Part shown: piece after piece, positions 1 through 6,798 of the stretch
Layout of the letters: the number at the start of each line of letters is the position of its first letter
How positions within the stretch are numbered: the stretch's first letter is position 1
DNA from: URNF01 sp045543675
Lineage (GTDB): Bacteria > Bacillota > Clostridia > Oscillospirales > Acutalibacteraceae
Direction: 5' to 3'
NCBI GenBank assembly: GCA_045543675.1
Contig: JAZPXM010000200.1
Coordinates: forward strand, 1-11,736
DNA: 11,736 nt
Notes under the pieces: generated by a model
Databases searched by the model: none
The model's input: the letters and a program-made list of their open reading frames with translations, nothing else
Told to the model about the DNA's origin: nothing
Translations under genes and position numbers: made by a program

Positions 1-17
1 TTTTGTGTTTTACACAT

Positions 18-215
18 ATCCCACCGTGCCGTAAAGTGTTCGTATAACCTGCTACTAAAAACGAAGCAGGTGGGTGGCCGCCCAATGCTTTCTCGCTCCC
101 TTCGTCCGACATAAAGTCGGGAGGTCTGCAGTCCCACATCGGAGAAAGGTCCCCTTATACAAAGTGTAGTAGGGTTAAAGAACACAGGTCCGCGAACACC
201 GCAGGATGTTTTTTT
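18..215 (+). ncRNA. ssrS: Probable 6S RNA (SsrS-like)
   Basis: 6S RNA mimics an open promoter and sequesters housekeeping-sigma RNA polymerase. No credible ORF lies here, but the stretch is densely structured. A closing stem pairs 36-42 (GTGTTCG) with 193-199 (CGAACAC), extendable by TGC 27-29 with GCA 201-203 and ATCC 18-21 with GGAT 204-207. A small hairpin (47-53 with 65-71) follows. A long irregular stem runs TGGG 71-74/CCCA 133-136, TGC 86-88/GCA 128-130, CTC 96-98/GAG 121-123 and CCGAC 106-110/GTCGG 116-120, capped by ATAAA. Another hairpin (152-160 with 164-174) sits on the 3' side. This stem, bubble-with-hairpins and long apical stem layout, with a length near 190-200 nt, fits 6S RNA. 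Plus strand is chosen because a U-tract directly follows the 3' closing strand. The 5' end is uncertain and the promoter is probably partly outside the window. The family call rests on architecture, not on an alignment. The reverse strand would also fold, but shows no terminator. Confidence 0.62.
189..215 (+). terminator. Intrinsic terminator of the 6S-like RNA
   Basis: A short hairpin (TCC-GCG at 189-194 with CGC-A-GGA at 200-206, loop AACAC, one bulged A) is followed by seven T residues at 209-215. It uses the same bases as the 3' strand of the RNA's closing stem, so the closing stem itself could serve as the terminator stem instead. The T-tract ends inside the stop codon of the convergent DUF1292 gene. 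In the opposite direction no T-run follows the hairpin, so it looks unidirectional. Confidence 0.55.
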
Positions 216-507
216 ATTCTTCGTCGTTTATCTCGTAATATTCGGACAAACGTTCTTCAAAAATGGCGGCGATTTCGTCAAATACGTCATCGTCTTCAAT
301 GGGTACTAACATATCTTCGCCGTCTTCGTTGACAACCGCCAAAATGATGAGTTCGCCGTCATCTTCCAGCGCTTCTTCGGGGTCAAGAACGGGTACGAGC
401 GCCACGTAACGACCTTCGTCCGTCTCGATAGCGTCTAACACTTCAAACTGGTGTTGGTTACCGTCTTCGTCAACCACCGATACCAAATCGGGTCCGTATT
501 CTTCCAT
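214..507 (-). CDS. DUF1292 (YrzB-like) acidic protein
   Basis: Small, extremely acidic soluble protein of 97 residues with no signal peptide or membrane segment. It has the DUF1292 pattern: an N-terminal 'DEDGNQHQFEVLDAIETDEG' stretch (residues 13-32), a hydrophobic 'RYVALVPVLDPEE' strand (33-45), 'ILAVVNEDGEDMLVPIEDDD' (55-74) and an acidic tail ending EINDEE. Family length is about 90-110 residues, so it is complete. Its biochemical function is unknown. In many Firmicutes it follows alaS and ruvX (yrrL); neither is present here, so this copy is a detached monocistron. The ATG has an AGGAG (517-521 on the complement) nine bases upstream and a near-consensus promoter giving a leader of about 30 nt. 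It converges on the 6S-like RNA with the 3' ends touching. Confidence 0.85.
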   Translation of the reverse strand: MEEYGPDLVSVVDEDGNQHQFEVLDAIETDEGRYVALVPVLDPEEALEDDGELIILAVVNEDGEDMLVPIEDDDVFDEIAAIFEERLSEYYEINDEE

Positions 508-545
508 ATACTTACGCTCCTGTCAAATAAAATCCTTCTGCCTTT

Positions 546-574
546 ATTGTACCTGCAAAACGCCCTTTCGTCAA
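546..574 (-). promoter_or_regulatory. Sigma-A promoter for the DUF1292 gene
   Basis: On the complement: -35 TTGACG (569-574), a 17-nt spacer, and -10 TACAAT (546-551). Both boxes match five of six consensus positions at ideal spacing. Transcription would start near 539, giving a leader of about 30 nt before the ATG. This is one of the strongest promoter matches in the window. Confidence 0.8.
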
Positions 575-587
575 GTGGTAAAATTAA

Positions 588-616
588 CTGCCATACGCCG
601 TTTTCCCGCATATAGT
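588..616 (+). promoter_or_regulatory. Probable promoter for DUF3343-desulfurase genes
   Basis: -35 CTGCCA (4/6), a 17-nt spacer, and -10 TATAGT (5/6), divergent from the DUF1292 promoter with the two -35 boxes about 14 bases apart. The start would be near 623, leaving a leader of about 28 nt before the GGGGAGGGA ribosome binding site and ATG at 651. A shifted -10 (TAGTAT, 613-618) is also possible. Confidence 0.5.
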
Positions 617-650
617 ATAGAGAGAAACTTTTTTGCGGGGAGGGAACAGG

Positions 651-875
651 ATGACCTATTATTTTTACGTACCAACCATGACGCAGGCAATGCGCGGCAA
701 AGACGTGTTACGTACAGCGGGTATTATGGGGTTTGTCAGCCGTAATACGGATCTGCACGCAGGGGCAGGGTGCAGTTACAGTATCGCTGTATCGGGTGAC
801 GGTGCACGTGCGGAACGCCTATTACAACAGCACGGCGTAAAAATCACCCGCAAAGCGCGAAAGGAGATTTTGTGA
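651..875 (+). CDS. DUF3343 protein, putative Se/S carrier
   Basis: A 74-residue soluble protein of the DUF3343 family, described as putative Se/S carrier-like. It starts with the typical MTYYFYVPTMTQAMRGKDVL, where a beta strand runs into a helix whose residues (T11, A13, E/K) recall the family's 'a...e..L' pattern. It then has GIMGFVSRNTDL and the conserved Gly-Cys motif 'GAGCSYSIAV' (Cys41). Cys41 is the obvious candidate to carry a persulfide or perselenide. An in-frame TTG at 633 would add six residues, but the ATG at 651 is preferred: GGGGAGGGA lies just upstream and the family begins here. The stop codon overlaps the ATG of the cysteine desulfurase by one base (TGATG), implying translational coupling and a donor-acceptor relation. 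Carrier function is inferred from family and context; it has not been shown from the sequence. Confidence 0.8.
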   Translation: MTYYFYVPTMTQAMRGKDVLRTAGIMGFVSRNTDLHAGAGCSYSIAVSGDGARAERLLQQHGVKITRKARKEIL

Positions 876-2026
876 TGCTTTATTGGGACAACGCCGCGAC
901 CACCTATCCAAAACCGCCCGCGGTAACGGCGGCGGTGGTAACAGCGTTTTCAAAATACGGTGCCAACCCGGGACGTGGTGGACACGCTTTGGCATACGCT
1001 ACGTCCGAAATGTTGTACCGCTGTCGCGAAACGGCGGCGCGGTTTTTCGGCCTTGCAGTACCGGATAACGTGGTGTTTACTTTGAACTGTACCGCCGCGT
1101 TAAATATGGTGATAAAAGGCATTTTACGCGATGGTGGACGGGCTGTGATATCGGACGTGGAACATAACGCCGTTTTACGCCCGCTGTTTAACGTCGCAGG
1201 GCGGCGTTTGGATATAGCAAAGGTCAGTTTTACAAACCCCGACGAGACGGTGGAAAACATTCGCCGCTTAATACGGACAGATACGAAACTGATTGTATGC
1301 ACTCACGCGTCTAACGTATGGGGTGTCACCTTGCCGATTCGTGAAATAGGTGCTTTAGCAAGGGACTACGGCATTCCGTTTGCGGTGGATGCCGCACAAA
1401 CGGCAGGCGTTTTACCGATAGATATGGAAAAAGACAACATTGATTTTTTGTGCGTGGCGGGGCATAAAGGTTTGTACGGTCCCATGGGGACGGGAATGTT
1501 GCTCACATCCGGCAGATACCCTTTGCCGTCTTTCACGGAAGGCGGCACGGGCAGTCGTTCGTTAGATCCCGTACAACCAGCCGAATGGCCCGACCATATG
1601 GAAAGCGGCACCCCCAACACTGCGGGTATCTGCGGCTTGAAAGCGGGTATGGACTGGGTTGCCGCGCAAGGGATGGCGGCTATTGAAAGACATGAACTGT
1701 CGCTGATACAGACGGTATACCGTTGTCTTGAAAACTTGCCCGCCGCGCATCTGTATACCCCTTTCCCTTTACAGGGTAAAACGGTACCCGTTTTGTCTTT
1801 TAACTTTGACGGCAGTCCCAGCGAACAAACGGCGGCATTACTGAATGAAGCGGGGGTAGCAGTACGCGCAGGGTTGCATTGCGCACCGTTGGCACATCGC
1901 AAAATGGGCACCGAAAAGCAAGGAACGGTACGCTTGTCACCGTCTGTGCTGACCGATGCACGGGAATGTGTGAACATTTGTAAAATTTTGCAACAAACTG
2001 CTCAAAAAACATTGCATACGACTTAG
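875..2026 (+). CDS. Cysteine desulfurase, EF2568-type (class V aminotransferase fold)
   Basis: PLP enzyme that removes sulfur (or selenium) from cysteine/selenocysteine to leave an enzyme-bound persulfide plus alanine. Full length at 383 residues. Visible motifs: N-terminal LYWDNAATTYPKPPAV; EHNAV (His97, ring stacking); THASNVWG (141-150 region); DAAQTAG with Asp172 contacting the PLP ring nitrogen; AGHKGLYGPMGTG with Lys198 as Schiff-base lysine; MESGTPNTAG (242-251); and RAGLHCAP with Cys336 as the persulfide cysteine. The 'NAATTYPKPP' opening is characteristic of the family typified by Enterococcus faecalis EF2568 and not of housekeeping IscS or SufS. No sufU/iscU or suf genes are nearby. 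The start is ATG 875, with AAGGAG eight bases upstream; a GTG at 872 gives poorer spacing. It is coupled to DUF3343, whose product is the likely acceptor. Family is confident; the specific S-versus-Se role is inference. Confidence 0.9.
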   Translation: MLYWDNAATTYPKPPAVTAAVVTAFSKYGANPGRGGHALAYATSEMLYRCRETAARFFGLAVPDNVVFTLNCTAALNMVIKGILRDGGRAVISDVEHNAVLRPLFNVAGRRLDIAKVSFTNPDETVENIRRLIRTDTKLIVCTHASNVWGVTLPIREIGALARDYGIPFAVDAAQTAGVLPIDMEKDNIDFLCVAGHKGLYGPMGTGMLLTSGRYPLPSFTEGGTGSRSLDPVQPAEWPDHMESGTPNTAGICGLKAGMDWVAAQGMAAIERHELSLIQTVYRCLENLPAAHLYTPFPLQGKTVPVLSFNFDGSPSEQTAALLNEAGVAVRAGLHCAPLAHRKMGTEKQGTVRLSPSVLTDARECVNICKILQQTAQKTLHTT

Positions 2027-2040
2027 AATTATGGTAAAAT
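2012..2040 (+). promoter_or_regulatory. Extended -10 promoter for cdaA-cdaR
   Basis: -10 TAAAAT at 2035-2040 preceded by TG at the extended -10 position (TGgTAAAAT). A weak -35 TTGCAT (3/6) sits 17 nt upstream. The -35 lies inside the last codons of the cysteine desulfurase gene. The predicted start is near 2047, about 29 nt before the cdaA ATG. It would let c-di-AMP synthesis be expressed independently of the upstream pair. No terminator separates the two units, so read-through is also likely. Confidence 0.6.
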
Positions 2041-2075
2041 ATCTATAACTATAGAATGGAAGGGGAAGAAACAGG

Positions 2076-2966
2076 ATGGCAGAATTTTTTGAGACGCTGA
2101 AAAACGGTGTCCTGGGATTTTTTTCCACCTTTAGATGGTTTGGCGATACAGTAGATATACTGCTCGTTGCACTCATCATTTTCTTTATCATTCGGATGAT
2201 ACGCGACTCTCGCGCGGAACAATTGATCAAAGGTCTCGGTGTGTTGGTACTCGCATACGTATTGGCTGTTGCCTGCAATTTTGTGACGGTGAAATATCTG
2301 TTGCAATTGTTGTTTGATAACGGTCTTTTGGTGTTGGTGGTTATCTTCCAACCCGAATTACGCCGTATGCTTGAAAAAGCGGCGAATTCCCGTTCGGGTT
2401 TACCGACTTTTATCAGTATTTTTTCTGACGAAGAAGAAGAACGGCAGCAGGAAACGCTCAACCGCTCAATTTCGGCGGTTGCAGGTGCCGCCCGTACGTT
2501 GCAACAGATGAAAATGGGCGCATTGATCGTATTTGAACGCAAGACGCGCTTGGGCGAAATCGCCAACACGGGTACGCTTGTGGATGCCACCCCGTCGGAC
2601 GAGCTGGTCTCCAATATTTTCTTCAATAAAGCACCGTTGCATGATGGCGCGATGATTATTCGCGAAGGTCTGGTACACGCGGCGGGTTGTATTCTCCCGC
2701 TTTCGGACAATCAGAATATCAGCCGAGAACTCGGCACCCGTCACCGCGCAGGTGTGGGTATGAGCGAAAACTCTGATGCGGTTGTGGTGATTATTTCGGA
2801 AGAAACGGGTAATATTTCGGTTGCTGTCGGCGGTAATTTGGAACGGGGTTTTACACCTGAGTCTTTGCGGGTAAAACTCAGCAACGAATTAACCCCCGTA
2901 CGCGAAGAAAAAGCCGACGAGCAAAAACGTGGTATTTCAAAACTGTGGGGGAGGCGGAAAAAATGA
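2076..2966 (+). CDS. cdaA: Diadenylate cyclase CdaA (DacA)
   Basis: Membrane enzyme that condenses two ATP into cyclic di-AMP, the messenger for potassium, osmotic and wall homeostasis in Firmicutes. The 296 residues include three N-terminal hydrophobic helices (about 24-41, 51-69, 76-92), the conserved FQPELRR (91-97), a charged linker (117-128, rich in E) and a DAC domain (about 130-275). Catalytic signatures are intact: LHDGAMII with DGA at 190-192, and TRHRAGVGMSE with RHR at 222-224. The C-terminal tail is basic (WGRRKK). The ATG is preceded by AAGGGGA about eleven bases upstream. The stop overlaps the cdaR start by ATGA. Downstream cdaR is its standard partner. The usual third gene glmM is absent here. 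Length and motifs are normal for the family. Confidence 0.96.
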   Translation: MAEFFETLKNGVLGFFSTFRWFGDTVDILLVALIIFFIIRMIRDSRAEQLIKGLGVLVLAYVLAVACNFVTVKYLLQLLFDNGLLVLVVIFQPELRRMLEKAANSRSGLPTFISIFSDEEEERQQETLNRSISAVAGAARTLQQMKMGALIVFERKTRLGEIANTGTLVDATPSDELVSNIFFNKAPLHDGAMIIREGLVHAAGCILPLSDNQNISRELGTRHRAGVGMSENSDAVVVIISEETGNISVAVGGNLERGFTPESLRVKLSNELTPVREEKADEQKRGISKLWGRRKK

Positions 2967-4288
2967 AGCAAAAGTTCAGTTTTAAAGCACTCCTGCATAA
3001 TGACCGTTTAATGTTGCTGGTATCGCTTGTTTTGGGCATTATCGTGTGGGCGACGGTTGTATACGGTCCCGGGAACGAACAAGAGCGGAAGATAAGCGGC
3101 GTTCCCGTTGTGGTGACTCTCGGTGAATATGCTACCGATACGTTGAATTTGCGTATTGTGGATGGCGCGGATATGAAAGCAAACGTGGTAGTATACGGAC
3201 GCCGTTCGCTTGTGGAACAGTTGACTGCGCAGGATATTTTATTGACAGCGGATACCAGTTCGGTAATTGCGCCCGGCGCATATAAGTCGTTGGAAATTCA
3301 GGCCACCAAGAATGGTAAGCTGACCGATTTTGAGATTCGCAAGGTAGAATCCGACGGTGCGACCATAACTTGTGATATTTGGGTAGAAGATATGGTATTT
3401 GCGGTGCAAACACAGATACCGAACATTTCTTCCGCAGATGAAACCAAGTACCAGCTTGGTACGCCGGCTGTTTCTGGTGGCGCGGTGGAAAACGGCACTA
3501 TTAAAATCAGCGGACCGAAAGCAGAAATTGAGTCTATCGCCTCCATTGTGGCAGTAACCGATAAACAAGCCGCTTTGACTGAAACGGCCGTCTTTGAAGC
3601 CACTTTAAAGGCGCTCGGCAAAGATGGTGCCGAAGTGGATATTTCGCATTGTACGTTGAATGCCGATAACGCCGCCGTTAAAGTGACGGTGCCGATATTG
3701 GTGTACAGAAAAGTAGATTTGAAATACACCTTGGTGAATGCGCCGACCGCGTATGCAGATGCCGAAAATCTGATTACGTTCTCTCCTGCGTATTTGGAAC
3801 TGTGGGGCGCTGAACAGACGATTGCTGATTTTGAAACCTCTCTTGCGACCCTTTGTACCTTTGATTTTGACCGTTTGTCCAAGGAAACTCTGACCCAAAC
3901 GTTAGATTTACAGATACCCGAAACGCTGAAAGTGTTGGGTGGTGTGGAAACGGTAACGGCAAAATGGAATCTCAAAAATATCTCCACCAAGAAAATGACC
4001 TTGGAACTGACCAAAGATAATGTCAGCGTGGTAAATTGTCCGAGTGATATTGTGGTAACACCTACAGAAACCACCCTTTCCAATGTGGTGTTGTGCGGTC
4101 CTGCGAACGTATTGCGCAACATAAGGACTACGGATCTTGTGGCGGTTTTGGATTTGGGAAGTGAGATAACACAGGGGCAGAAAACGCTTAAAACGCGTAT
4201 TTCTTTGCCGAATCATCCTAATGTATGGGTATATTACGGGGATGCCACGGTGGGTTATGACGTGCTTGTGACCGTAGGCAGAAAATAA
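2963..4288 (+). CDS. cdaR: YbbR-domain regulator CdaR
   Basis: Single-pass membrane protein that binds and modulates CdaA from the outer face of the membrane. The 441 residues comprise a short cytoplasmic N-terminus (KQKFSFKALLHNDR), one membrane helix (about 16-35), then an extracellular part built of about four YbbR-like repeats. These run roughly 40-130, 140-245, 248-342 and 350-437. Each repeat carries a strand like 'ISGVPVVVTL', 'KISGPKAEI' or 'VVLCGPANVL'. No catalytic motif is expected in this family. The ATG at 2963 overlaps the cdaA stop (ATGA) and has GGGGGAGG eight bases upstream. A GTG 18 bases earlier is in frame but less well placed. Tight coupling to cdaA indicates co-production in fixed ratio. 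Confidence 0.92.
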   Translation: MKQKFSFKALLHNDRLMLLVSLVLGIIVWATVVYGPGNEQERKISGVPVVVTLGEYATDTLNLRIVDGADMKANVVVYGRRSLVEQLTAQDILLTADTSSVIAPGAYKSLEIQATKNGKLTDFEIRKVESDGATITCDIWVEDMVFAVQTQIPNISSADETKYQLGTPAVSGGAVENGTIKISGPKAEIESIASIVAVTDKQAALTETAVFEATLKALGKDGAEVDISHCTLNADNAAVKVTVPILVYRKVDLKYTLVNAPTAYADAENLITFSPAYLELWGAEQTIADFETSLATLCTFDFDRLSKETLTQTLDLQIPETLKVLGGVETVTAKWNLKNISTKKMTLELTKDNVSVVNCPSDIVVTPTETTLSNVVLCGPANVLRNIRTTDLVAVLDLGSEITQGQKTLKTRISLPNHPNVWVYYGDATVGYDVLVTVGRK

Positions 4289-4294
4289 AACAGC

Positions 4295-4336
4295 AAACGA
4301 CCTGACGGCGGGTACTGCTGTCAGGTCGTTTCGTTA
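4295..4336 (+). terminator. Hairpin terminator after cdaA-cdaR
   Basis: A perfect 12-bp stem, AAACGACCTGAC (4295-4306) with GTCAGGTCGTTT (4320-4331), encloses a 13-nt loop seven bases after the cdaR stop. The downstream tract is short (GTTTCGTT) rather than a clean U-run, so termination may be partial. The opposite strand has a T-rich flank (GCTGTTTTATTTTC), but no minus-strand gene ends here. An alternative pairing, CAGCA 4291-4295 with TGCTG 4316-4320, competes with the main stem. Confidence 0.6.
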
Positions 4337-4346
4337 AGGTAGAAAT

Positions 4347-6068
4347 ATGGATTTGAAGAAAAATATGGAGATACCGCTTACTGTTACGGGCGTGACCGGT
4401 GAAGGTAACGGTATCGGCAGAAGTGAAAACGGTATGGCAGTGTTTGTGCCGTATACTGCGGCAGGGGATGTTATTACCTGCCGTATTCAAAAGGTGGACA
4501 AACGCTATGCATTCGGCAGAATGACCGCCTTGCATACGCCGTCCAAAGACCGCGTAAACACCGAAGAGCGGGCGTGTGATGTGTATGAAAAATGCGGCGG
4601 CTGTGTATGGCGGCATGTAACATACGCGGCAGAAACGCAGTATAAATGGCAAAAGGTGGCGGATGCGCTTGCCCATATCGGCGGCTTGGATATCATACCG
4701 CAACCAATTGTGGCGGCAGAAAATGCTGACCGTTATCGGAATAAAGCGCAGTATCCGCTTGCAGTGCAAGACGGTAAGCCGATAGCAGGATTTTACGCAC
4801 CGCGTAGCCACCGTGTTATACCGTGCGCAGACTGCGCTCTGCAACCTGCTTTTTTTGCAGATATTTTGCGTGCGGTACTGTGTTGGGCGGAACAAAACGG
4901 TGTGGCTGTTTATGATGAAACGCGGCATACGGGTCTGTTGCGTCACGTGTATATCCGTCACGGTGAAAAAACGGGCGAAGTGATGGTGTGCCTTGTGGCA
5001 ACGTCGGGAAAACTGCCCGCTTTGCCGATGTTGGTGGAAGCGCTGAAAAAGGCGACACCGCTTTTGCGTTCTGTGGTGGTCAATATTAACCGCAAAGATA
5101 CCAACGTCATTTTAGGTGATGAAGAATTTACCGTGTTCGGAGACGGGTATATTACCGATACGTTGTGCGGTTTACGCTTTAAATTGTCTCCGCGCTCGTT
5201 TTTTCAGGTAAATCCCGTACAAACCGAAAAACTGTACACTTTGGCAAAAGAAGCGCTTGCTTTAACAGGGGAAGAGACGCTGTTAGATTTGTATTGCGGT
5301 ACGGGTACAATAGGTCTCTCTATGGCAAAAAATGTAAAGACCCTTATCGGCGTGGAGATTGTTGCTCCCGCCATTGAAGACGCGAAGCAAAATGCGAAAG
5401 CAAACGGTATCACTAATGCGCGGTTCATTTGCGCGGATGCTGCCGCGGCAGCGAAGCAACTGGAAAAAGAAGGAATACGCCCTGACGCCGTGGTGATTGA
5501 TCCGCCGCGTAAAGGGTGTGATGAAGCGCTGATCGATACTATTGCAACCATGGCACCGTCGAAAGTGGTGTACGTGTCTTGTGACCCTGCAACGTTAGCA
5601 CGCGATCTTGCGCGTTTTGCCGCGCGTGGATATGAGACCCAATGGGTCACCCCCGTGGACTTGTTCCCCGGTACACAGCATTGCGAAGCCGTTGCGCGGC
5701 TTCGCCGAAAAAATACGGTTCACGCGATGAAATTGTTTTCTGCACCGTATGAAATGATAAAAAGCGGAGAGAAAACAATAGAATTGCGTTTATATGATGA
5801 AAAACGGCAGAAGATAAAAACAGGAGACGCTATCACTTTTACCAATACGGCTAACGGCGAGAAGTTAACTGCTACGGTCAAAAAAGTACATCGGTTCAAT
5901 AGCTTCGAAGAATTGTACAAATCTTTACCGTTATTACAATGCGGATATACGGTTGAAAATATCGATGCTGCATCGCCGCGGGATATGGAACAGTATTATT
6001 CTGCAGAAGAACAGAAACGATACGGTGTTGTCGGTATTGTACTCGCTGATGTGAGAGACGACGTGTGA
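4347..6068 (+). CDS. rlmD: 23S rRNA m5U methyltransferase (RlmD/RlmCD type) fused to ASCH domain
   Basis: SAM-dependent enzyme expected to form 5-methyluridine in 23S rRNA (U1939 for RlmD; U747 and U1939 for Bacillus YefA/RlmCD). The protein has 573 residues. Residues 1-60: TRAM RNA-binding domain. Residues 77-163: Fe-S cysteines Cys77, Cys83, Cys86 (spacing C-x5-C-x2-C) and probably Cys163. Residues 283-450: Rossmann methyltransferase core, with FFQVNPVQ, the SAM loop LDLYCGTGTIGL (313-324), IDPPRKGCD (384-392), YVSCDPATLARDL with nucleophile Cys412, and HCEAVA with base Glu447. The family normally ends near residue 456. Here the frame continues after about five residues into an ASCH domain (461-567), opening MKLFSAPYEMIKSGEKTIELR and ending YGVVGIVLADV. 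ASCH is a PUA-like fold thought to bind RNA or nucleotides. The junction is at about 5713-5727, next to a run of six A residues. Specificity (RlmC, RlmD or both) cannot be told from sequence. The RBS is AAGGTAG. Confidence 0.93.
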   Translation: MDLKKNMEIPLTVTGVTGEGNGIGRSENGMAVFVPYTAAGDVITCRIQKVDKRYAFGRMTALHTPSKDRVNTEERACDVYEKCGGCVWRHVTYAAETQYKWQKVADALAHIGGLDIIPQPIVAAENADRYRNKAQYPLAVQDGKPIAGFYAPRSHRVIPCADCALQPAFFADILRAVLCWAEQNGVAVYDETRHTGLLRHVYIRHGEKTGEVMVCLVATSGKLPALPMLVEALKKATPLLRSVVVNINRKDTNVILGDEEFTVFGDGYITDTLCGLRFKLSPRSFFQVNPVQTEKLYTLAKEALALTGEETLLDLYCGTGTIGLSMAKNVKTLIGVEIVAPAIEDAKQNAKANGITNARFICADAAAAAKQLEKEGIRPDAVVIDPPRKGCDEALIDTIATMAPSKVVYVSCDPATLARDLARFAARGYETQWVTPVDLFPGTQHCEAVARLRRKNTVHAMKLFSAPYEMIKSGEKTIELRLYDEKRQKIKTGDAITFTNTANGEKLTATVKKVHRFNSFEELYKSLPLLQCGYTVENIDAASPRDMEQYYSAEEQKRYGVVGIVLADVRDDV

Positions 6069-6102
6069 GATCGTGTGTTTGACTGTAAATAGGAGACAAT
6101 CT

Positions 6103-6771
6103 ATGAGAGTTACCTACATTCATCACAGTTGTTTTTTAGTCGAAACGGATAATTGTTACTATCTGTTTGATTATGAAAAAGGCTGTTTGCCAACATTAGA
6201 GACGACGAAACCTGTTTTTGTGCTTTGCAGTCACGGGCATCATGACCATTACAATGCGGACATTTTCTCTTTGTTGGATGGCGTGGGTATGCAAACGGTA
6301 TACGCCATTTTATCGGATGATATCGAACCCTTTGCAACGGTCAATGTTTTGCAGGTGTCTGCGGGTAAGGAATATCATCTGCCTTTGGGACAAACACTTA
6401 CCACTTTTGCGTCTACGGATATAGGTGTTGCGTTTTTACTTATAGACGGAGAAAATGTGATTTACCACGCAGGTGATCTAAACGATTGGGTGTGGGAAGA
6501 AGAGAGTGACGCCTATAATGCACAGATGACAAACGATTACCGTCAACAAATCGGGTTGCTGTCCGAAACGTTAAACGGCAAAGACATAGACGTCGCTTTT
6601 GTGGTGCTGGATCCCAGACAAGAGCAGGATTACGATAGAGGTATGTGCTATTTTTTGGAACATATTTCTGCAAAGCACGTGTATCCGATGCATTATTGGG
6701 AAATGCCGCAAATTGTGGATACGTTCTTAAACGAACACCCGCAATACACGAATCAAGTACAAAAAATATAA
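6103..6771 (+). CDS. MBL-fold metallo-hydrolase (UlaG-like)
   Basis: A 222-residue soluble protein of the metallo-beta-lactamase superfamily. It starts MRVTYIHHSCFLVET, the opening seen in UlaG-like/RNase-Z-like small members ('HSCF'). Metal ligands are visible: HGHHDH (His44, His46, Asp48, His49), YHAGDLND (His122, with Asp125), LDPR (Asp170) and YPMHYWE (His197), so a complete dinuclear site is likely. The substrate is unknown. A glyoxalase II identity is unlikely: the THSHxDH loop and GloB C-terminal domain are missing. The start is ATG 6103, with AGGAGA seven bases before it; an upstream in-frame GTG at 6073 lacks a ribosome site and would precede the conserved start. It lies 34 nt downstream of the rlmD-ASCH gene with no terminator, so it is probably in the same operon. 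Confidence 0.88.
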   Translation: MRVTYIHHSCFLVETDNCYYLFDYEKGCLPTLETTKPVFVLCSHGHHDHYNADIFSLLDGVGMQTVYAILSDDIEPFATVNVLQVSAGKEYHLPLGQTLTTFASTDIGVAFLLIDGENVIYHAGDLNDWVWEEESDAYNAQMTNDYRQQIGLLSETLNGKDIDVAFVVLDPRQEQDYDRGMCYFLEHISAKHVYPMHYWEMPQIVDTFLNEHPQYTNQVQKI

Positions 6772-6798
6772 GCGCTGTGCGCAGAAAAGAGGATATAT

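Noticed and set aside
1..213. 6S-like RNA on the minus strand
   Set aside because: The complement also shows a GTGTTCGC motif like the 5' end of proteobacterial 6S. It would start at the stop codon of DUF1292, and no T-run follows its 3' end; the plus strand has a stem followed by seven Ts.
1937..2710. Minus-strand open frame (257 codons) across the desulfurase end and cdaA
   Set aside because: It is antisense to the conserved CdaA domain and the cdaA promoter, with no family resemblance; a shadow frame.
2941..2962. Upstream GTG start for cdaR
   Set aside because: It would place the strong GGGGGAGG inside the gene; the ATGA overlap with cdaA has ideal spacing to that site.
3298..4122. Long minus-strand open frame (274 codons) inside cdaR
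   Set aside because: It has no recognisable domain and low-complexity Ser/Val/Thr composition, and it lies wholly antisense to a well-supported YbbR gene: a shadow frame.
4218..4961. Minus-strand open frame (247 codons) over the cdaR-rlmD junction
   Set aside because: It runs through the hairpin terminator and antisense to the Fe-S region of rlmD; its His/Arg/Thr-rich composition is typical of an antisense frame.
6078..6107. Possible promoter (TTGACT ... TATGAG) before the MBL gene
   Set aside because: The -10 would overlap the start codon, so transcription would begin inside the gene; the -35 match is probably chance.
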